A stretch of 10,489 nucleotides of DNA from Anaerolineae bacterium (GCA_007118555.1 SKRJ01000079.1:1-10489), one strand, 5' to 3'; positions 1-6,405 are shown, counted from the stretch's first letter. The notes: generated from the letters alone by a model not told the origin. Made by a program: numbers and translations.

Positions 1-61
1 CGGTATGCAGCGGTGAAAAGGTATTGGACTCGTGCCGGATGCCGCCCACTGCGATGCGCAT
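1..61 (-). CDS. M81 family metallopeptidase (MlrC-like), N-terminal fragment cut by window edge
   Basis: Only the first 20 codons are inside the window; the gene runs off the left edge on the minus strand. The translation starts MRIAVGGIRHESNTFSP, which matches the very conserved start of the M81/MlrC family, including the HE(S/T)NTF motif. Family members are zinc-dependent peptidases or amidases named after microcystinase MlrC of sphingomonads, although most genomic members act on unknown substrates. The ATG at 59-61 is preceded by a strong Shine-Dalgarno GGGGAGG (complement of 69-75) with a 7-nt spacer, which fixes the start. The gene is divergent from the alcohol dehydrogenase at 313, so the 251-nt gap serves both. 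Identification rests on a short stretch, but that stretch is highly diagnostic; the rest of the protein cannot be judged. Confidence 0.82.
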   Translation of the reverse strand, partial: MRIAVGGIRHESNTFSPLHT

Positions 62-115
62 AGCTTTGCCTCCCCGCTGTGAATCCAGGCCCTGCCTCAT
101 TCGGTCCATAGCCGC

Positions 116-144
116 ATGATAGAGCGGCATGCGGCAATGCGCAA
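116..144 (-). promoter_or_regulatory. Putative promoter of the MlrC-like gene
   Basis: On the minus strand a -35 like TTGCGC (complement of 139-144) and a -10 like TATCAT (complement of 116-121) are separated by 17 nt. Transcription would start near 109, leaving a leader of about 48 nt that includes the Shine-Dalgarno. The -10 matches the sigma-70 consensus at five of six bases and the -35 at three, so this is a reasonable prediction by eye only. Confidence 0.4.
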
Positions 145-215
145 GAGCGTGGGGAACAGCAGCCGGCGAGCCTGGACGATCGGCCCGGTGCCGTCAACTT
201 TTCCGGATGCCCCGT

Positions 216-243
216 TTGCCGAATCCCGCTGGCGCGCTACGAT
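216..243 (+). promoter_or_regulatory. Putative promoter of the alcohol dehydrogenase gene
   Basis: TTGCCG at 216-221 and TACGAT at 238-243 are spaced by 16 nt, and the expected transcription start lies about 60 nt before the start codon at 313. The hexamers match consensus at three and four bases. No clear operator palindrome was seen around it. Confidence 0.35.
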
Positions 244-312
244 GTGTGCTTGTGAGCCACCATCGGATGGCCCCCAGCATCGATCCGGTTGACAGACAGA
301 GGAGGAGCCCTC

Positions 313-1314
313 ATGCAGGCAGCCTATTTCCGCGGCAACGGCGTGATCGAACTGTGCGACGTGCCCCGGCCCGTGCCGGGCCCCGGCGAGCTGCTCATAC
401 AGGTGGCCGCCAACGGAGTATGCGGCTCGGATCGCAAGATCCTCGAGGGCGGCTTTGCCCGCATCCCCGGCCATGAGGTGGCTGGCACCGTCGTCGAGGC
501 CACCGAGGGCTGCCAGACGCCCACAGGCGCCCGGGTGGCGGTCTACATCCCGCGTCACTGTGGGGCGTGCGTCTACTGTCAGGCGGGCCAAGGCAATCTC
601 TGCCCCCACAAGCCCGGGCTGCTGGGCTGGTCCACCGACGGCGGTTACGCCGAGTACATGGTCGTCCCCGACCGCAACGCCCTGCCCCTGGAAGACGGCA
701 TCTCGATGGAGCAGGGCGTCCTGCTGCTGGACACCATCGGCACCTCGAGCCATGGCCTGCGTCTGGCCCGTTGCGAGACCGCCCAGAGCGCCCTGGTCAT
801 CGGGGCCGGGCCCGTGGGCATGGGGGCCGTCGCCTACCTCAAGGCCATGGGCATCCCCGACGTGTACGTGTCCGAGCTGTCGCCCTATCGCCTGGCCATC
901 GCCGAGAAGTACGGCGCCCTCCCCATCGCCGCTGACCAGGAGGATGTGGCCAGTCGCATCCGCGCGGACCATCCCTATGGTGTGGACCTGGTGGTCGAGG
1001 CCGTGGGCGCGCTGCTCACGATCTGGCAGTCGCTGTATCTGGTCCGGCCCGGGGGCGTCGTCAGCCTGGTGGGCGAGTACTGGGGCAAGGTGGAGCTGGA
1101 GCGCCCCAAATCCGAGTGGATGATCAACGACATTACCCTCATCCGCTCGTTCTATTTCACCATCCCCGAGTTTCACGAGAACCAGCGGCTCATCCTTAAC
1201 GGCAAGCTCGACGTGAGCCCGCTGGCCAGCCACAGCTATCCGCTGGCGGAGCTGCGCGCCGCCTATGACGCGTTTCTGTCCGGCGACACGCTCAAGGTGA
1301 TGGTAACGCCCTGA
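313..1314 (+). CDS. Zinc-dependent medium-chain alcohol/polyol dehydrogenase (MDR superfamily)
   Basis: A 333-residue NAD(P)-dependent dehydrogenase expected to oxidise a secondary alcohol or polyol to the carbonyl in the cytoplasm, in the threonine/sorbitol dehydrogenase branch of the MDR superfamily. Visible features in order: catalytic-zinc ligands C37 and H54-E55 (in PGHE); structural zinc site C83, C86, C89, C97 in the classical CxxCxxCx7C spacing; Rossmann motif VIGAGPVGMG at about 162-171; and an acidic residue E191 after the second strand, which usually favours NAD over NADP. Where sorbitol and threonine dehydrogenases have a Glu (usual context EP), this protein has D140. An in-frame TTG at 289 would add eight residues, but the ATG at 313 follows an AGGAGGAG Shine-Dalgarno at the right distance and begins at the expected family N-terminus. 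It is followed after 90 nt by a separately promoted flavoprotein gene. The substrate cannot be named. Confidence 0.9.
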   Translation: MQAAYFRGNGVIELCDVPRPVPGPGELLIQVAANGVCGSDRKILEGGFARIPGHEVAGTVVEATEGCQTPTGARVAVYIPRHCGACVYCQAGQGNLCPHKPGLLGWSTDGGYAEYMVVPDRNALPLEDGISMEQGVLLLDTIGTSSHGLRLARCETAQSALVIGAGPVGMGAVAYLKAMGIPDVYVSELSPYRLAIAEKYGALPIAADQEDVASRIRADHPYGVDLVVEAVGALLTIWQSLYLVRPGGVVSLVGEYWGKVELERPKSEWMINDITLIRSFYFTIPEFHENQRLILNGKLDVSPLASHSYPLAELRAAYDAFLSGDTLKVMVTP

Positions 1315-1346
1315 CCACTCAAGCACGTACAATGTGCCCCCGCCTC

Positions 1347-1375
1347 TTGGCGCGGCTCCGGGGAAAGGCTACAAT
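1347..1375 (+). promoter_or_regulatory. Putative promoter of the FAD oxidoreductase / Mut7-C operon
   Basis: TTGGCG at 1347-1352 and TACAAT at 1370-1375 are separated by exactly 17 nt. The start site would be near 1382, some 20 nt before the start codon at 1405 and just ahead of its Shine-Dalgarno AGGAGG (1393-1398). The promoter shows that the flavoprotein gene can be transcribed separately from the upstream dehydrogenase. Confidence 0.55.
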
Positions 1376-1404
1376 AGCACCATGGCACCATCAGGAGGAC
1401 ACAA

Positions 1405-2736
1405 ATGCTTTCATCCGCCGAAATCCGCGAACGTATTCCCGCCTCGGACGCGCGCTATGACGTCATTGTCGCCGGAGGCGGCCCGGCGGGCCTGGGCGCG
1501 GCTTTGGCCGCCGCGCATCAGGGCGCTCGCACCCTGTTGCTGGAGGCGCGCTCCTTTTTCGGCGGAGTGGCCACCGTGGCCCTCTGGATGCCGATGAACC
1601 GTATGCTGCTGGACGGCGGGAGCCGCGGCGGCGTCCACGAGATGCTGGTCAACAAGCTCACGGGCTATGGCGCCGACGCCTGGACGCCCTGCCGCGTCAA
1701 CTGGATCAACGGCGACGGCATGGACGTGCACCCCGAGTACCTGCGCCTGGCGGCCTACGAGGCGCTGGAGGAGGTGGGCTGCCACTATCGCCTCTATAGC
1801 CCGGTGACCGATGTCGTCATGCAGGGCGACACGATCACCGGCGTCACCGTGACGGCCAAGGAGGGGCCCCAGGCCTTTGAGGCCCAGGTGGTGGTGGATG
1901 CCACGGGCGATGGCGATGTGGCCTTTCGCGCCGGCGCCGAGATGGTCCACGGCCGCGAGGAGGACGGCCGCTTTATGCCCGCCTCGCTCGTGTTTGCTGT
2001 AGCGAACGCCGACGTGGACCGCCTGCTCGCCTATGCCGACCAGAACCGCGAGGAGCTCCAGGCCATCTACGACCAGGCCCACAAGGCGGGCTTTGCCGTG
2101 GCTGCCTGGTACGCCTATGACCGCTGCACCGTGCCGGGCGTGGTAACGGTAAACAACGGCGCCTGGCGCGGGCTGGACAATGTGGACGGCACCCGCAGCG
2201 CCGATCTGACCGCCGCCGACCGCATGGGGATGCAGGTGGCCGTCGATTTCGTCAAACTGGCCCGCCTCTACCGCATCCCCGGCCTGGAGAACTGCTACCT
2301 GGAGCGGGCCGGTGCCGCCGTGGGCGTGCGTGACACCCGCCGCATCGTGGGCGAGTACGTGGTCACGGTGGAGGACGCTCGCAACGGCGCCGAGTTCGAC
2401 GATGTGGTGGCCCGCAAGTATGGCGCCATCGACGCCGTCCAGCTCTATACCGGGCAGATGGCCTCGGGCTTTGCCTACCCCTACCGGGCCCTGCTGCCCA
2501 AGCGCATCGAGAATCTGCTTGTCGCCGGGCGCTGCGGCTCTGCCACCTTCCTGGGGCACGCCGCCGGCAAGAGCATGGGCAACATGATGGGTCTGGGGCA
2601 GGCGGCGGGCGTGGCCGCCGCGTTGGCCGCCGACCAGGGCGTGACGCCGCGGGCGCTGGACGTGGGCCGCGTACAAGAGGCGCTGCTGGGCATGGGCGTA
2701 CCGCTCTTTCCGGAGAGGGTCCCCTTCGAGGAGTAG
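1405..2736 (+). CDS. FAD-dependent oxidoreductase (FAD_oxidored family)
   Basis: A 443-residue flavoprotein. The N-terminus carries the dinucleotide-binding fold: GGGPAG at 24-29, followed by E47 at the end of the second strand, which would bind the FAD ribose. A second FAD-contacting signature is near the C-terminus, NLLVAGR at 370-376 followed by a Gly/Ala-rich LGQAAGVAAALA segment, typical of the FAD_oxidored (PF12831) family. The middle contains VVVDATGDGDVA, the family's FAD-binding ATGDGD motif. No second NAD-binding motif and no iron-sulfur cysteine cluster is seen, so it is not an NADH:ferredoxin-type reductase. There is no signal peptide or membrane segment, implying a cytoplasmic enzyme. 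The start is fixed by AGGAGG at 1393-1398. The next gene begins 2 nt after the stop, so they form one operon. Substrate unknown; members of the family are found in many catabolic clusters. Confidence 0.88.
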   Translation: MLSSAEIRERIPASDARYDVIVAGGGPAGLGAALAAAHQGARTLLLEARSFFGGVATVALWMPMNRMLLDGGSRGGVHEMLVNKLTGYGADAWTPCRVNWINGDGMDVHPEYLRLAAYEALEEVGCHYRLYSPVTDVVMQGDTITGVTVTAKEGPQAFEAQVVVDATGDGDVAFRAGAEMVHGREEDGRFMPASLVFAVANADVDRLLAYADQNREELQAIYDQAHKAGFAVAAWYAYDRCTVPGVVTVNNGAWRGLDNVDGTRSADLTAADRMGMQVAVDFVKLARLYRIPGLENCYLERAGAAVGVRDTRRIVGEYVVTVEDARNGAEFDDVVARKYGAIDAVQLYTGQMASGFAYPYRALLPKRIENLLVAGRCGSATFLGHAAGKSMGNMMGLGQAAGVAAALAADQGVTPRALDVGRVQEALLGMGVPLFPERVPFEE

Positions 2737-2738
2737 CT

Positions 2739-3497
2739 ATGGGCGAGACCTGGGTCCGCCTGTATGGCGAACTGAACGATTTCGTCCCCCTACGGCTGCG
2801 CCAGCGGCCCATTCTGCGACGCTGGGACGTGAGCCCCTCGGTCAAGGATCTGATCGAGGGGCTGGGTGTACCGCACCCCGAGGTCGATCTGCTGCTGGCG
2901 AACGGGCGCTCGGTAGGGTTCGACTATGCCGTGGAGGATGGCGATCGGATCAGCGTCTACCCGATCTTTCGCAGAGTGGATGTATCCCGGATCAGCCAGG
3001 TGCGCCCCGATCCCCTGCCAGAGACACGCTTTGTGATCGACGGCCACCTGGGGCGGCTGGCGGGCTATCTGCGCATGCTGGGCCTGGATACCGCCTACCG
3101 CAACGACTATGACGATGCAACCCTGGCCCAGGTCTCCCACAATGAGGGGCGCATCCTGCTGACGCGGGATCAACAGCTCTTGATGCGCAGCATCGTGCGC
3201 CACGGCTACTGGGTGCGCGCCACAGAGCCCAGCGAGCAGCTCTTTGAGGTGGCGCATCGCTATGGCCTGATCCAGGTGATGCGGCCCTTTACCCGCTGCC
3301 TGCTCTGCAATGTCCCCCTCGAACCCGTGAGCAAGCACGATGTGGCCCATCTGCTCGAGCCCGCTACCCGGCGCCACCATGATCGCTTTTACCGGTGTCC
3401 GGCCTGCCAGCGCATCTACTGGCCCGGCTCGCACCACAAACGCATGAGCGCCCTGATCGACGAGCTATGCGATCGGTTGGCCGAGAGCGAGCTCTAG
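2739..3497 (+). CDS. Ubiquitin-like domain + Mut7-C PIN-like RNase domain + zinc ribbon protein
   Basis: A 252-residue protein with the architecture Ub-Mut7C (PF14451) then Mut7-C (PF01927). Residues 1-80 form a beta-grasp, ThiS/MoaD-like domain ending in the DGDRISVYPIF strand. Residues about 96-180 match the PIN-like nuclease core: FVIDGHLGRLAGYLRMLG with D101, acidic residues D123, D125 and D126, and ILLTRD with D144. These acidic positions are the expected metal-binding residues. The C-terminal part has a zinc ribbon with C187-x2-C190 and C220-x2-C223. Mut7-C proteins are predicted RNases named after the C-terminus of Mut-7; no bacterial member of this architecture has a role I can name with confidence. 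The ATG lies 2 nt after the flavoprotein stop, and the only Shine-Dalgarno (GAGGAG, 2728-2733) is inside that gene's last codons, so translation is probably coupled. The family assignment is firm and the function is open. Confidence 0.9.
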   Translation: MGETWVRLYGELNDFVPLRLRQRPILRRWDVSPSVKDLIEGLGVPHPEVDLLLANGRSVGFDYAVEDGDRISVYPIFRRVDVSRISQVRPDPLPETRFVIDGHLGRLAGYLRMLGLDTAYRNDYDDATLAQVSHNEGRILLTRDQQLLMRSIVRHGYWVRATEPSEQLFEVAHRYGLIQVMRPFTRCLLCNVPLEPVSKHDVAHLLEPATRRHHDRFYRCPACQRIYWPGSHHKRMSALIDELCDRLAESEL

Positions 3498-4297
3498 AAC
3501 CCCGCCAACCGCGCCAGATTCAGCCCCTTGACCTTGGCGCGATCCTGCTCCGGCCAGCCATCCAGCAGGCTATCCACGATGAAATGCGGCGAGCCGCTGC
3601 TCCAAGCCAGCCGATCAGGGCCAAAGGCGCGGGCTACCCGCGTCACCAGCGGCTTGAGGTCGAGATAGGGCTCTGTGGTCTGAGAGCAATGCGTCAGGCC
3701 AGAGAGCTTCATGGTGACATTCGGGTAATCGCCCAGAGCCAACACATCGTCATACTCGTCCGAGGTACCGAGTTGGGGCTCGGCCAAGTGGTCGATGAGC
3801 ACCGGAAACGAAGGATACTCGGCCACGATTCGGCCCACCTGATCCGCATAGTTGGGGCCGATGTGCAGCTCGATCACGAGGCCCAGCTCGCCGGCCGCGC
3901 GCCAGAGCTCGTGGACGGCGAAATCATCAAAGCTGCCCAGATAGCTCTCCTTGCCGCGATGCGCATGAAAGCGCAGCGCCACGATGCGGGGATGGTGGCG
4001 CACCAACGCCGTCAGCTTGGCCGGCGCATCGGGATCCTGCGGCATAAAGAGGCAGGTACCCTTGAGGCGCTGCTCGTCGCGGGCCAGACAGTCCAGGAGC
4101 AGACGGTGCTCGTCGCCATAGGGCTCGGGCTGCACCAACACGGCGCGATCGATCCCGACCGAGTCCATCCGCATCATATAGTCCCCGACGGGATCGGGGG
4201 AGCAGCTGGATGCATCGGGCACATAAGTGGCCTGGGGGTAAAAGGGGTAGCGATCCAACTCGCTGGAAAACATGTGGGCGTTCCACTCGACGATCAT
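3494..4297 (-). CDS. Amidohydro_2-fold protein lacking canonical metal ligands
   Basis: A 267-residue TIM-barrel protein of the amidohydrolase-2 type (PF04909), the family of many lactonases and decarboxylases. Recognisable family blocks: N-terminal WNAHMF (5-10) where IDxHxH is expected, RFHAHR (109-114), VIELHIGPN (141-149), LIDHLAEP (168-174), WSSGSPH (232-238) where the family has WGSDxPH, and a C-terminal LNLARLAGF. The first HxH is therefore HxF (H8, F10), and the Asp normally found in SDxPH is Gly235. Both changes were confirmed directly on the nucleotides. The protein is otherwise full length, so it may be a metal-independent hydrolase, a binding protein or a specialised subfamily. 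The start was placed at 4297, not at the upstream in-frame codon near 4399, because an AGGAGA Shine-Dalgarno precedes 4297 and the family N-terminus begins there. It is 22 nt downstream of the zinc-ribbon/HTH gene, in one operon. The stop overlaps the convergent gene. Confidence 0.85.
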   Translation of the reverse strand: MIVEWNAHMFSSELDRYPFYPQATYVPDASSCSPDPVGDYMMRMDSVGIDRAVLVQPEPYGDEHRLLLDCLARDEQRLKGTCLFMPQDPDAPAKLTALVRHHPRIVALRFHAHRGKESYLGSFDDFAVHELWRAAGELGLVIELHIGPNYADQVGRIVAEYPSFPVLIDHLAEPQLGTSDEYDDVLALGDYPNVTMKLSGLTHCSQTTEPYLDLKPLVTRVARAFGPDRLAWSSGSPHFIVDSLLDGWPEQDRAKVKGLNLARLAGF

Positions 4298-4319
4298 GTT
4301 CCGCTCTCCTGATGGCCCG

Positions 4320-4943
4320 TCACGTCGGGCGATAGCGCATCCCATCATCGGCGCCCAGCTTTTCGGCCAGGATGTCCCGCAGGCGCTGTCGGGCAACATC
4401 CACCAGCCAGGCCATGGTTGTTTCGTTGAGTCCCTCGGCCTCGGCGATCTCCCCCACCGTAAAGCCCACGGCCAACGCCTGAATGGCTCGTTGCGAGATC
4501 AGGGGCAAGGCAGCTATAGCATCCTTGAGTACAAGGCGCAGATCCAACCCGCGCCCCAGGCGTTCCTGCAGCTCCGACGGCAAGCTGCCCAGCATCTGCT
4601 CATAGACCTCGTCGGGAATGGCGTTGCCCTCATCACAGCTATAGAGCAGGTTCTCGGCCCCTACCCGCTTGCGGCGCTGGGGGCGTGTCTTGCGTACGCT
4701 GTTCACCCGGCGATAGTTCTTGTTCTCATGGTCGCGCGTATAGGGCGCATAGCTCAGGTCGCTGCCCGAGACACCATAGGTGGGGCGACGCCGACGTCGG
4801 CTCTTTTCCCGCTCCAGCTCGGAACGTGCCCATGCAGGCCAACGCTCCTCCGCCAGCGCGAGACTGTGCTCCAAAGCACATCCGCCGCAGACCAAGGGCC
4901 TGGCCTGATTGAGCTGCTTGCCACAGATGCAGCACCGAAACAT
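4320..4943 (-). CDS. Uncharacterised zinc-ribbon / basic linker / helix-turn-helix protein
   Basis: I do not recognise a named family. The 207-residue product has three parts. Residues 1-22 form a small zinc ribbon with C4-x2-C7 and C19-x2-C22. Residues about 38-100 are strongly basic and probably unstructured, including an RRRRR run (49-53) and RPQRRKR (87-93). Residues about 140-195 form a helical domain with TVGEIAEAEGLNETTMAWLVDVARQRL, which looks like a sigma-70 region-4 / LuxR-type helix-turn-helix. A DNA-binding transcription factor is the natural reading. The open frame extends upstream to 5105, but the ATG at 4943 places the zinc ribbon at the N-terminus, and the predicted promoter lies upstream of it but inside the longer frame. 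Its GGAG Shine-Dalgarno is 13 nt away, which is long, so the start is not certain. It is the first gene of an operon with the amidohydrolase-fold gene, 22 nt downstream, and divergent from a LacI regulator. Confidence 0.7.
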   Translation of the reverse strand: MFRCCICGKQLNQARPLVCGGCALEHSLALAEERWPAWARSELEREKSRRRRRPTYGVSGSDLSYAPYTRDHENKNYRRVNSVRKTRPQRRKRVGAENLLYSCDEGNAIPDEVYEQMLGSLPSELQERLGRGLDLRLVLKDAIAALPLISQRAIQALAVGFTVGEIAEAEGLNETTMAWLVDVARQRLRDILAEKLGADDGMRYRPT

Positions 4944-4994
4944 CGGAACTGAACCACTCCTATCCACGTGATGAGAACAGCCGTCACCGATACT

Positions 4995-5023
4995 ATGATG
5001 TCCCGAAACGCCCGTTTCGTCAA
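4995..5023 (-). promoter_or_regulatory. Putative promoter of the zinc-ribbon/HTH and amidohydrolase-fold operon
   Basis: On the minus strand TTGACG (complement of 5018-5023) and CATCAT (complement of 4995-5000) are separated by exactly 17 nt. The predicted start would be near 4988, giving a leader of about 45 nt before the ATG at 4943. The -35 matches five of six consensus bases and the -10 four. This supports the shorter start for the gene. The spacer carries a perfect inverted repeat. Confidence 0.45.
5004..5019. promoter_or_regulatory. Perfect inverted repeat in a promoter spacer, candidate operator
   Basis: CGAAACG, two central C residues, then CGTTTCG form a perfect 7-2-7 inverted repeat. 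It occupies most of the spacer of the minus-strand promoter at 4995-5023 and touches its -35, so a dimeric protein bound here would block RNA polymerase. The zinc-ribbon/HTH protein or another regulator could be the ligand; neither can be shown from sequence. Confidence 0.45.
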
Positions 5024-5112
5024 TGTGCAGCGAAATGCGGGGGCGAGCGGCCATGGTCATGGTAGCCACGCGCACCGAGAAAGGAGCCGTCGTAATCGCT
5101 GACACAAGACTC

Positions 5113-5141
5113 TTGACATTTTCACGTGTCTATGTGAGAAT
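5113..5141 (+). promoter_or_regulatory. Upstream promoter (P1) of the LacI-family gene
   Basis: A perfect TTGACA -35 (5113-5118) and a GAGAAT -10 (5136-5141) are separated by 17 nt, with TGT before the -10 (5133-5135) fitting an extended -10. The start would lie near 5148, about 195 nt before the GTG start codon. The start site coincides with a LacI-type operator. Confidence 0.6.
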
Positions 5142-5145
5142 GTGT

Positions 5146-5157
5146 TCAAGCGCTTTT
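5146..5157. promoter_or_regulatory. LacI-family operator-like palindrome at the P1 start site
   Basis: The core AAGCGCTT (5148-5155) is a perfect palindrome with the central CG step characteristic of LacI/GalR-family operators, and it sits in TCAAGCGCTTTT. It lies directly downstream of the -10 of P1, where a bound repressor would block initiation. The LacI-family gene that this promoter serves is about 190 nt downstream, so autoregulation is the simple inference. Confidence 0.5.
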
Positions 5158-5343
5158 GGATGTGGCATCAAGCCATAGTATATGTCTGGATAGGTCGAGC
5201 ATCATCTCGCAATGAAAGGTGGCGGCGCAGGGACTTGTAAGCAGCAGCAGAAGAAAACATGACCACGGGATCCTTGCAGTAGCACGACAGATATTGTACT
5301 ATTCCGCGCGACGAGTGTCGCACAGCGAACAGGGGGGAAGGAC
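5158..5343 (+). other. Leader region of the LacI-family gene with a second putative promoter (P2)
   Basis: This 186-nt stretch holds no convincing gene. It contains a possible second promoter, TTGCAG at 5274-5279 and TACTAT at 5297-5302 with a 17-nt spacer, whose start would fall near 5309. A short GCGAC/GTCGC inverted repeat (5308-5321) lies at that start site. The Shine-Dalgarno-like purine run AGGGGGGAAGG at 5331-5341 directly precedes the GTG start at 5344. No riboswitch or attenuator structure was recognised. Confidence 0.35.
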
Positions 5344-6366
5344 GTGAAAGCAACCATCTATGATGTAGCCAGACGGGCGCAGGTCTCTATTGCGACGGTC
5401 TCTCGCGTAGTGAGCGGCCGTGCCCGCGTGACCGAGGAAACCCGTGCCCGGGTGCTCGAGGCTGTCAGGGAACTCAACTACCATCCCAATCCGGTGGCGC
5501 AGGGCCTGGCGCTGCAATCCACCCGGACACTGGCTCTCATCATTGACCATTTCGACAGCATCTATCAAGCCAAGATCGTGGCCGGCGCCGAGACCGAGGC
5601 CCGCGCCCACGACTATCATCTTCTCGTGCAGCAGGTGGCCGATCTGGACGGGGACAAGCTCCGTCGGCTTTCGGGCCGCATCGATGGCATCATTATCTCC
5701 GGCGGCGCCTCGACCGATGAGCTGCTACGGGCCGCTACAGAGCAGAGCATCCATACGGTGCGCCTGGGCAGCCTGGTCCCTGACCTGCGCGCCGATGCCG
5801 TGGTCGCCGACAACTACAAGGGCGCCTACGAGGCCATGGAGCACCTCATCGGGCATGGCTACCGCCGCATTGCCCACATTGCAGGACCCGAGTCATCGCC
5901 CCACGGCAAGTTGCGAGCCAAGGCCTACCATGCCGCCCTTGAGGATCATGCCATACCCCAGCCCAAAGAGTACCTCGCCCACGGTGACTATACCCACGAG
6001 AGCGGGTTCCAGGCCATGGTCGGCTTGCTGGAGCTGTCCGAGCCGCCGGATGCCGTCTTTTGCGCCGACGATCTCCTCGCCATGGGCGCTAACCTGGCCG
6101 TGCACGAGCTGGGCTATAGCGTGCCTAACGACGTGGCCATCGTCGGATTCGATGGGCTCGAGACCGGCGCCTATGTAACGCCCCCTCTCACTTCGGTATA
6201 CCAGCCCATCGAGCAACTGGGCCGTGTGGCCGTAGAGACGCTGCTGTGGCGCATGGCCCATCCCGATGAGGAGCTGCGCGAGACCGTGCTCCCCACCGAG
6301 ATCGTCCTCCGACGCTCGTGCGGTTGCCCGGCGGTATCGCACGTGGCCAGCAGTACCGCTGCCTAG
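5344..6366 (+). CDS. LacI/GalR-family transcriptional regulator
   Basis: A 340-residue regulator of normal family length. The N-terminal helix-turn-helix spans about 4-25 (TIYDVARRAQVSIATVSRVVSG), followed by the hinge helix near NPVAQGLALQ (49-58) with L55 at the position that intercalates DNA in LacI. The rest is a periplasmic-binding-protein-like sensor domain with typical blocks: LALIID (64-68), DGIIISGG, HLIGHGYRRIAHIAG, PDAVFCADDLLAMGA, DVAIVGFDG and the PLTSVYQPIEQLG segment. It ends with a RRSCGCP tail that many members carry. The start is a GTG preceded by a strong purine run. The protein would be a dimeric repressor or activator responding to a small molecule, most often a sugar or sugar derivative; the ligand cannot be read here. 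An operator-like site lies at its own upstream promoter. It is divergent from the zinc-ribbon/HTH operon and convergent with the AOR operon, and could control either or genes outside the window. Confidence 0.95.
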   Translation: MKATIYDVARRAQVSIATVSRVVSGRARVTEETRARVLEAVRELNYHPNPVAQGLALQSTRTLALIIDHFDSIYQAKIVAGAETEARAHDYHLLVQQVADLDGDKLRRLSGRIDGIIISGGASTDELLRAATEQSIHTVRLGSLVPDLRADAVVADNYKGAYEAMEHLIGHGYRRIAHIAGPESSPHGKLRAKAYHAALEDHAIPQPKEYLAHGDYTHESGFQAMVGLLELSEPPDAVFCADDLLAMGANLAVHELGYSVPNDVAIVGFDGLETGAYVTPPLTSVYQPIEQLGRVAVETLLWRMAHPDEELRETVLPTEIVLRRSCGCPAVSHVASSTAA

Positions 6367-6405
6367 GGTCTGGGCTGGCGCAGAGCCAGACGCGGCCAGA
6401 GATAA

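Noticed and set aside
97..1332. 411-codon minus-strand open frame opposite the alcohol dehydrogenase
   Set aside because: It mirrors the codon pattern of the GC-rich real gene, has low-complexity Gly/Ala/His-rich composition and no recognisable domain; the plus-strand enzyme has all family motifs.
1323..1337. Imperfect palindrome GCACGTACAATGTGC after the alcohol dehydrogenase stop
   Set aside because: It is short with a central mismatch and a wobble, not followed by a T-run and 10 nt before the next -35; too weak to call a terminator or operator.
1411..2676. 421-codon minus-strand open frame opposite the FAD oxidoreductase
   Set aside because: A GC-rich shadow frame lacking motifs, lying opposite a gene with clear FAD-binding signatures and its own promoter and Shine-Dalgarno.
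3395..4312. 305-codon plus-strand open frame opposite the amidohydrolase-fold gene
   Set aside because: No domain, no Shine-Dalgarno, and it overlaps the end of the real Mut7-C gene; the minus-strand frame carries recognisable family blocks.
4298..4399. N-terminal extension of the amidohydrolase-fold frame up to 4399
   Set aside because: It overlaps the end of the upstream gene, matches nothing in the family, and a proper Shine-Dalgarno precedes the ATG at 4297.
4944..5105. N-terminal extension of the zinc-ribbon/HTH frame up to 5105
   Set aside because: The stretch resembles no domain, contains the predicted promoter and palindrome, and the zinc ribbon starts right after the ATG at 4943.
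5212..5262. 16-codon ATG reading frame (MKGGGAGTCKQQQKKT) in the LacI leader
   Set aside because: No Shine-Dalgarno, low-complexity composition and no attenuator structure around it; not supported as a leader peptide.
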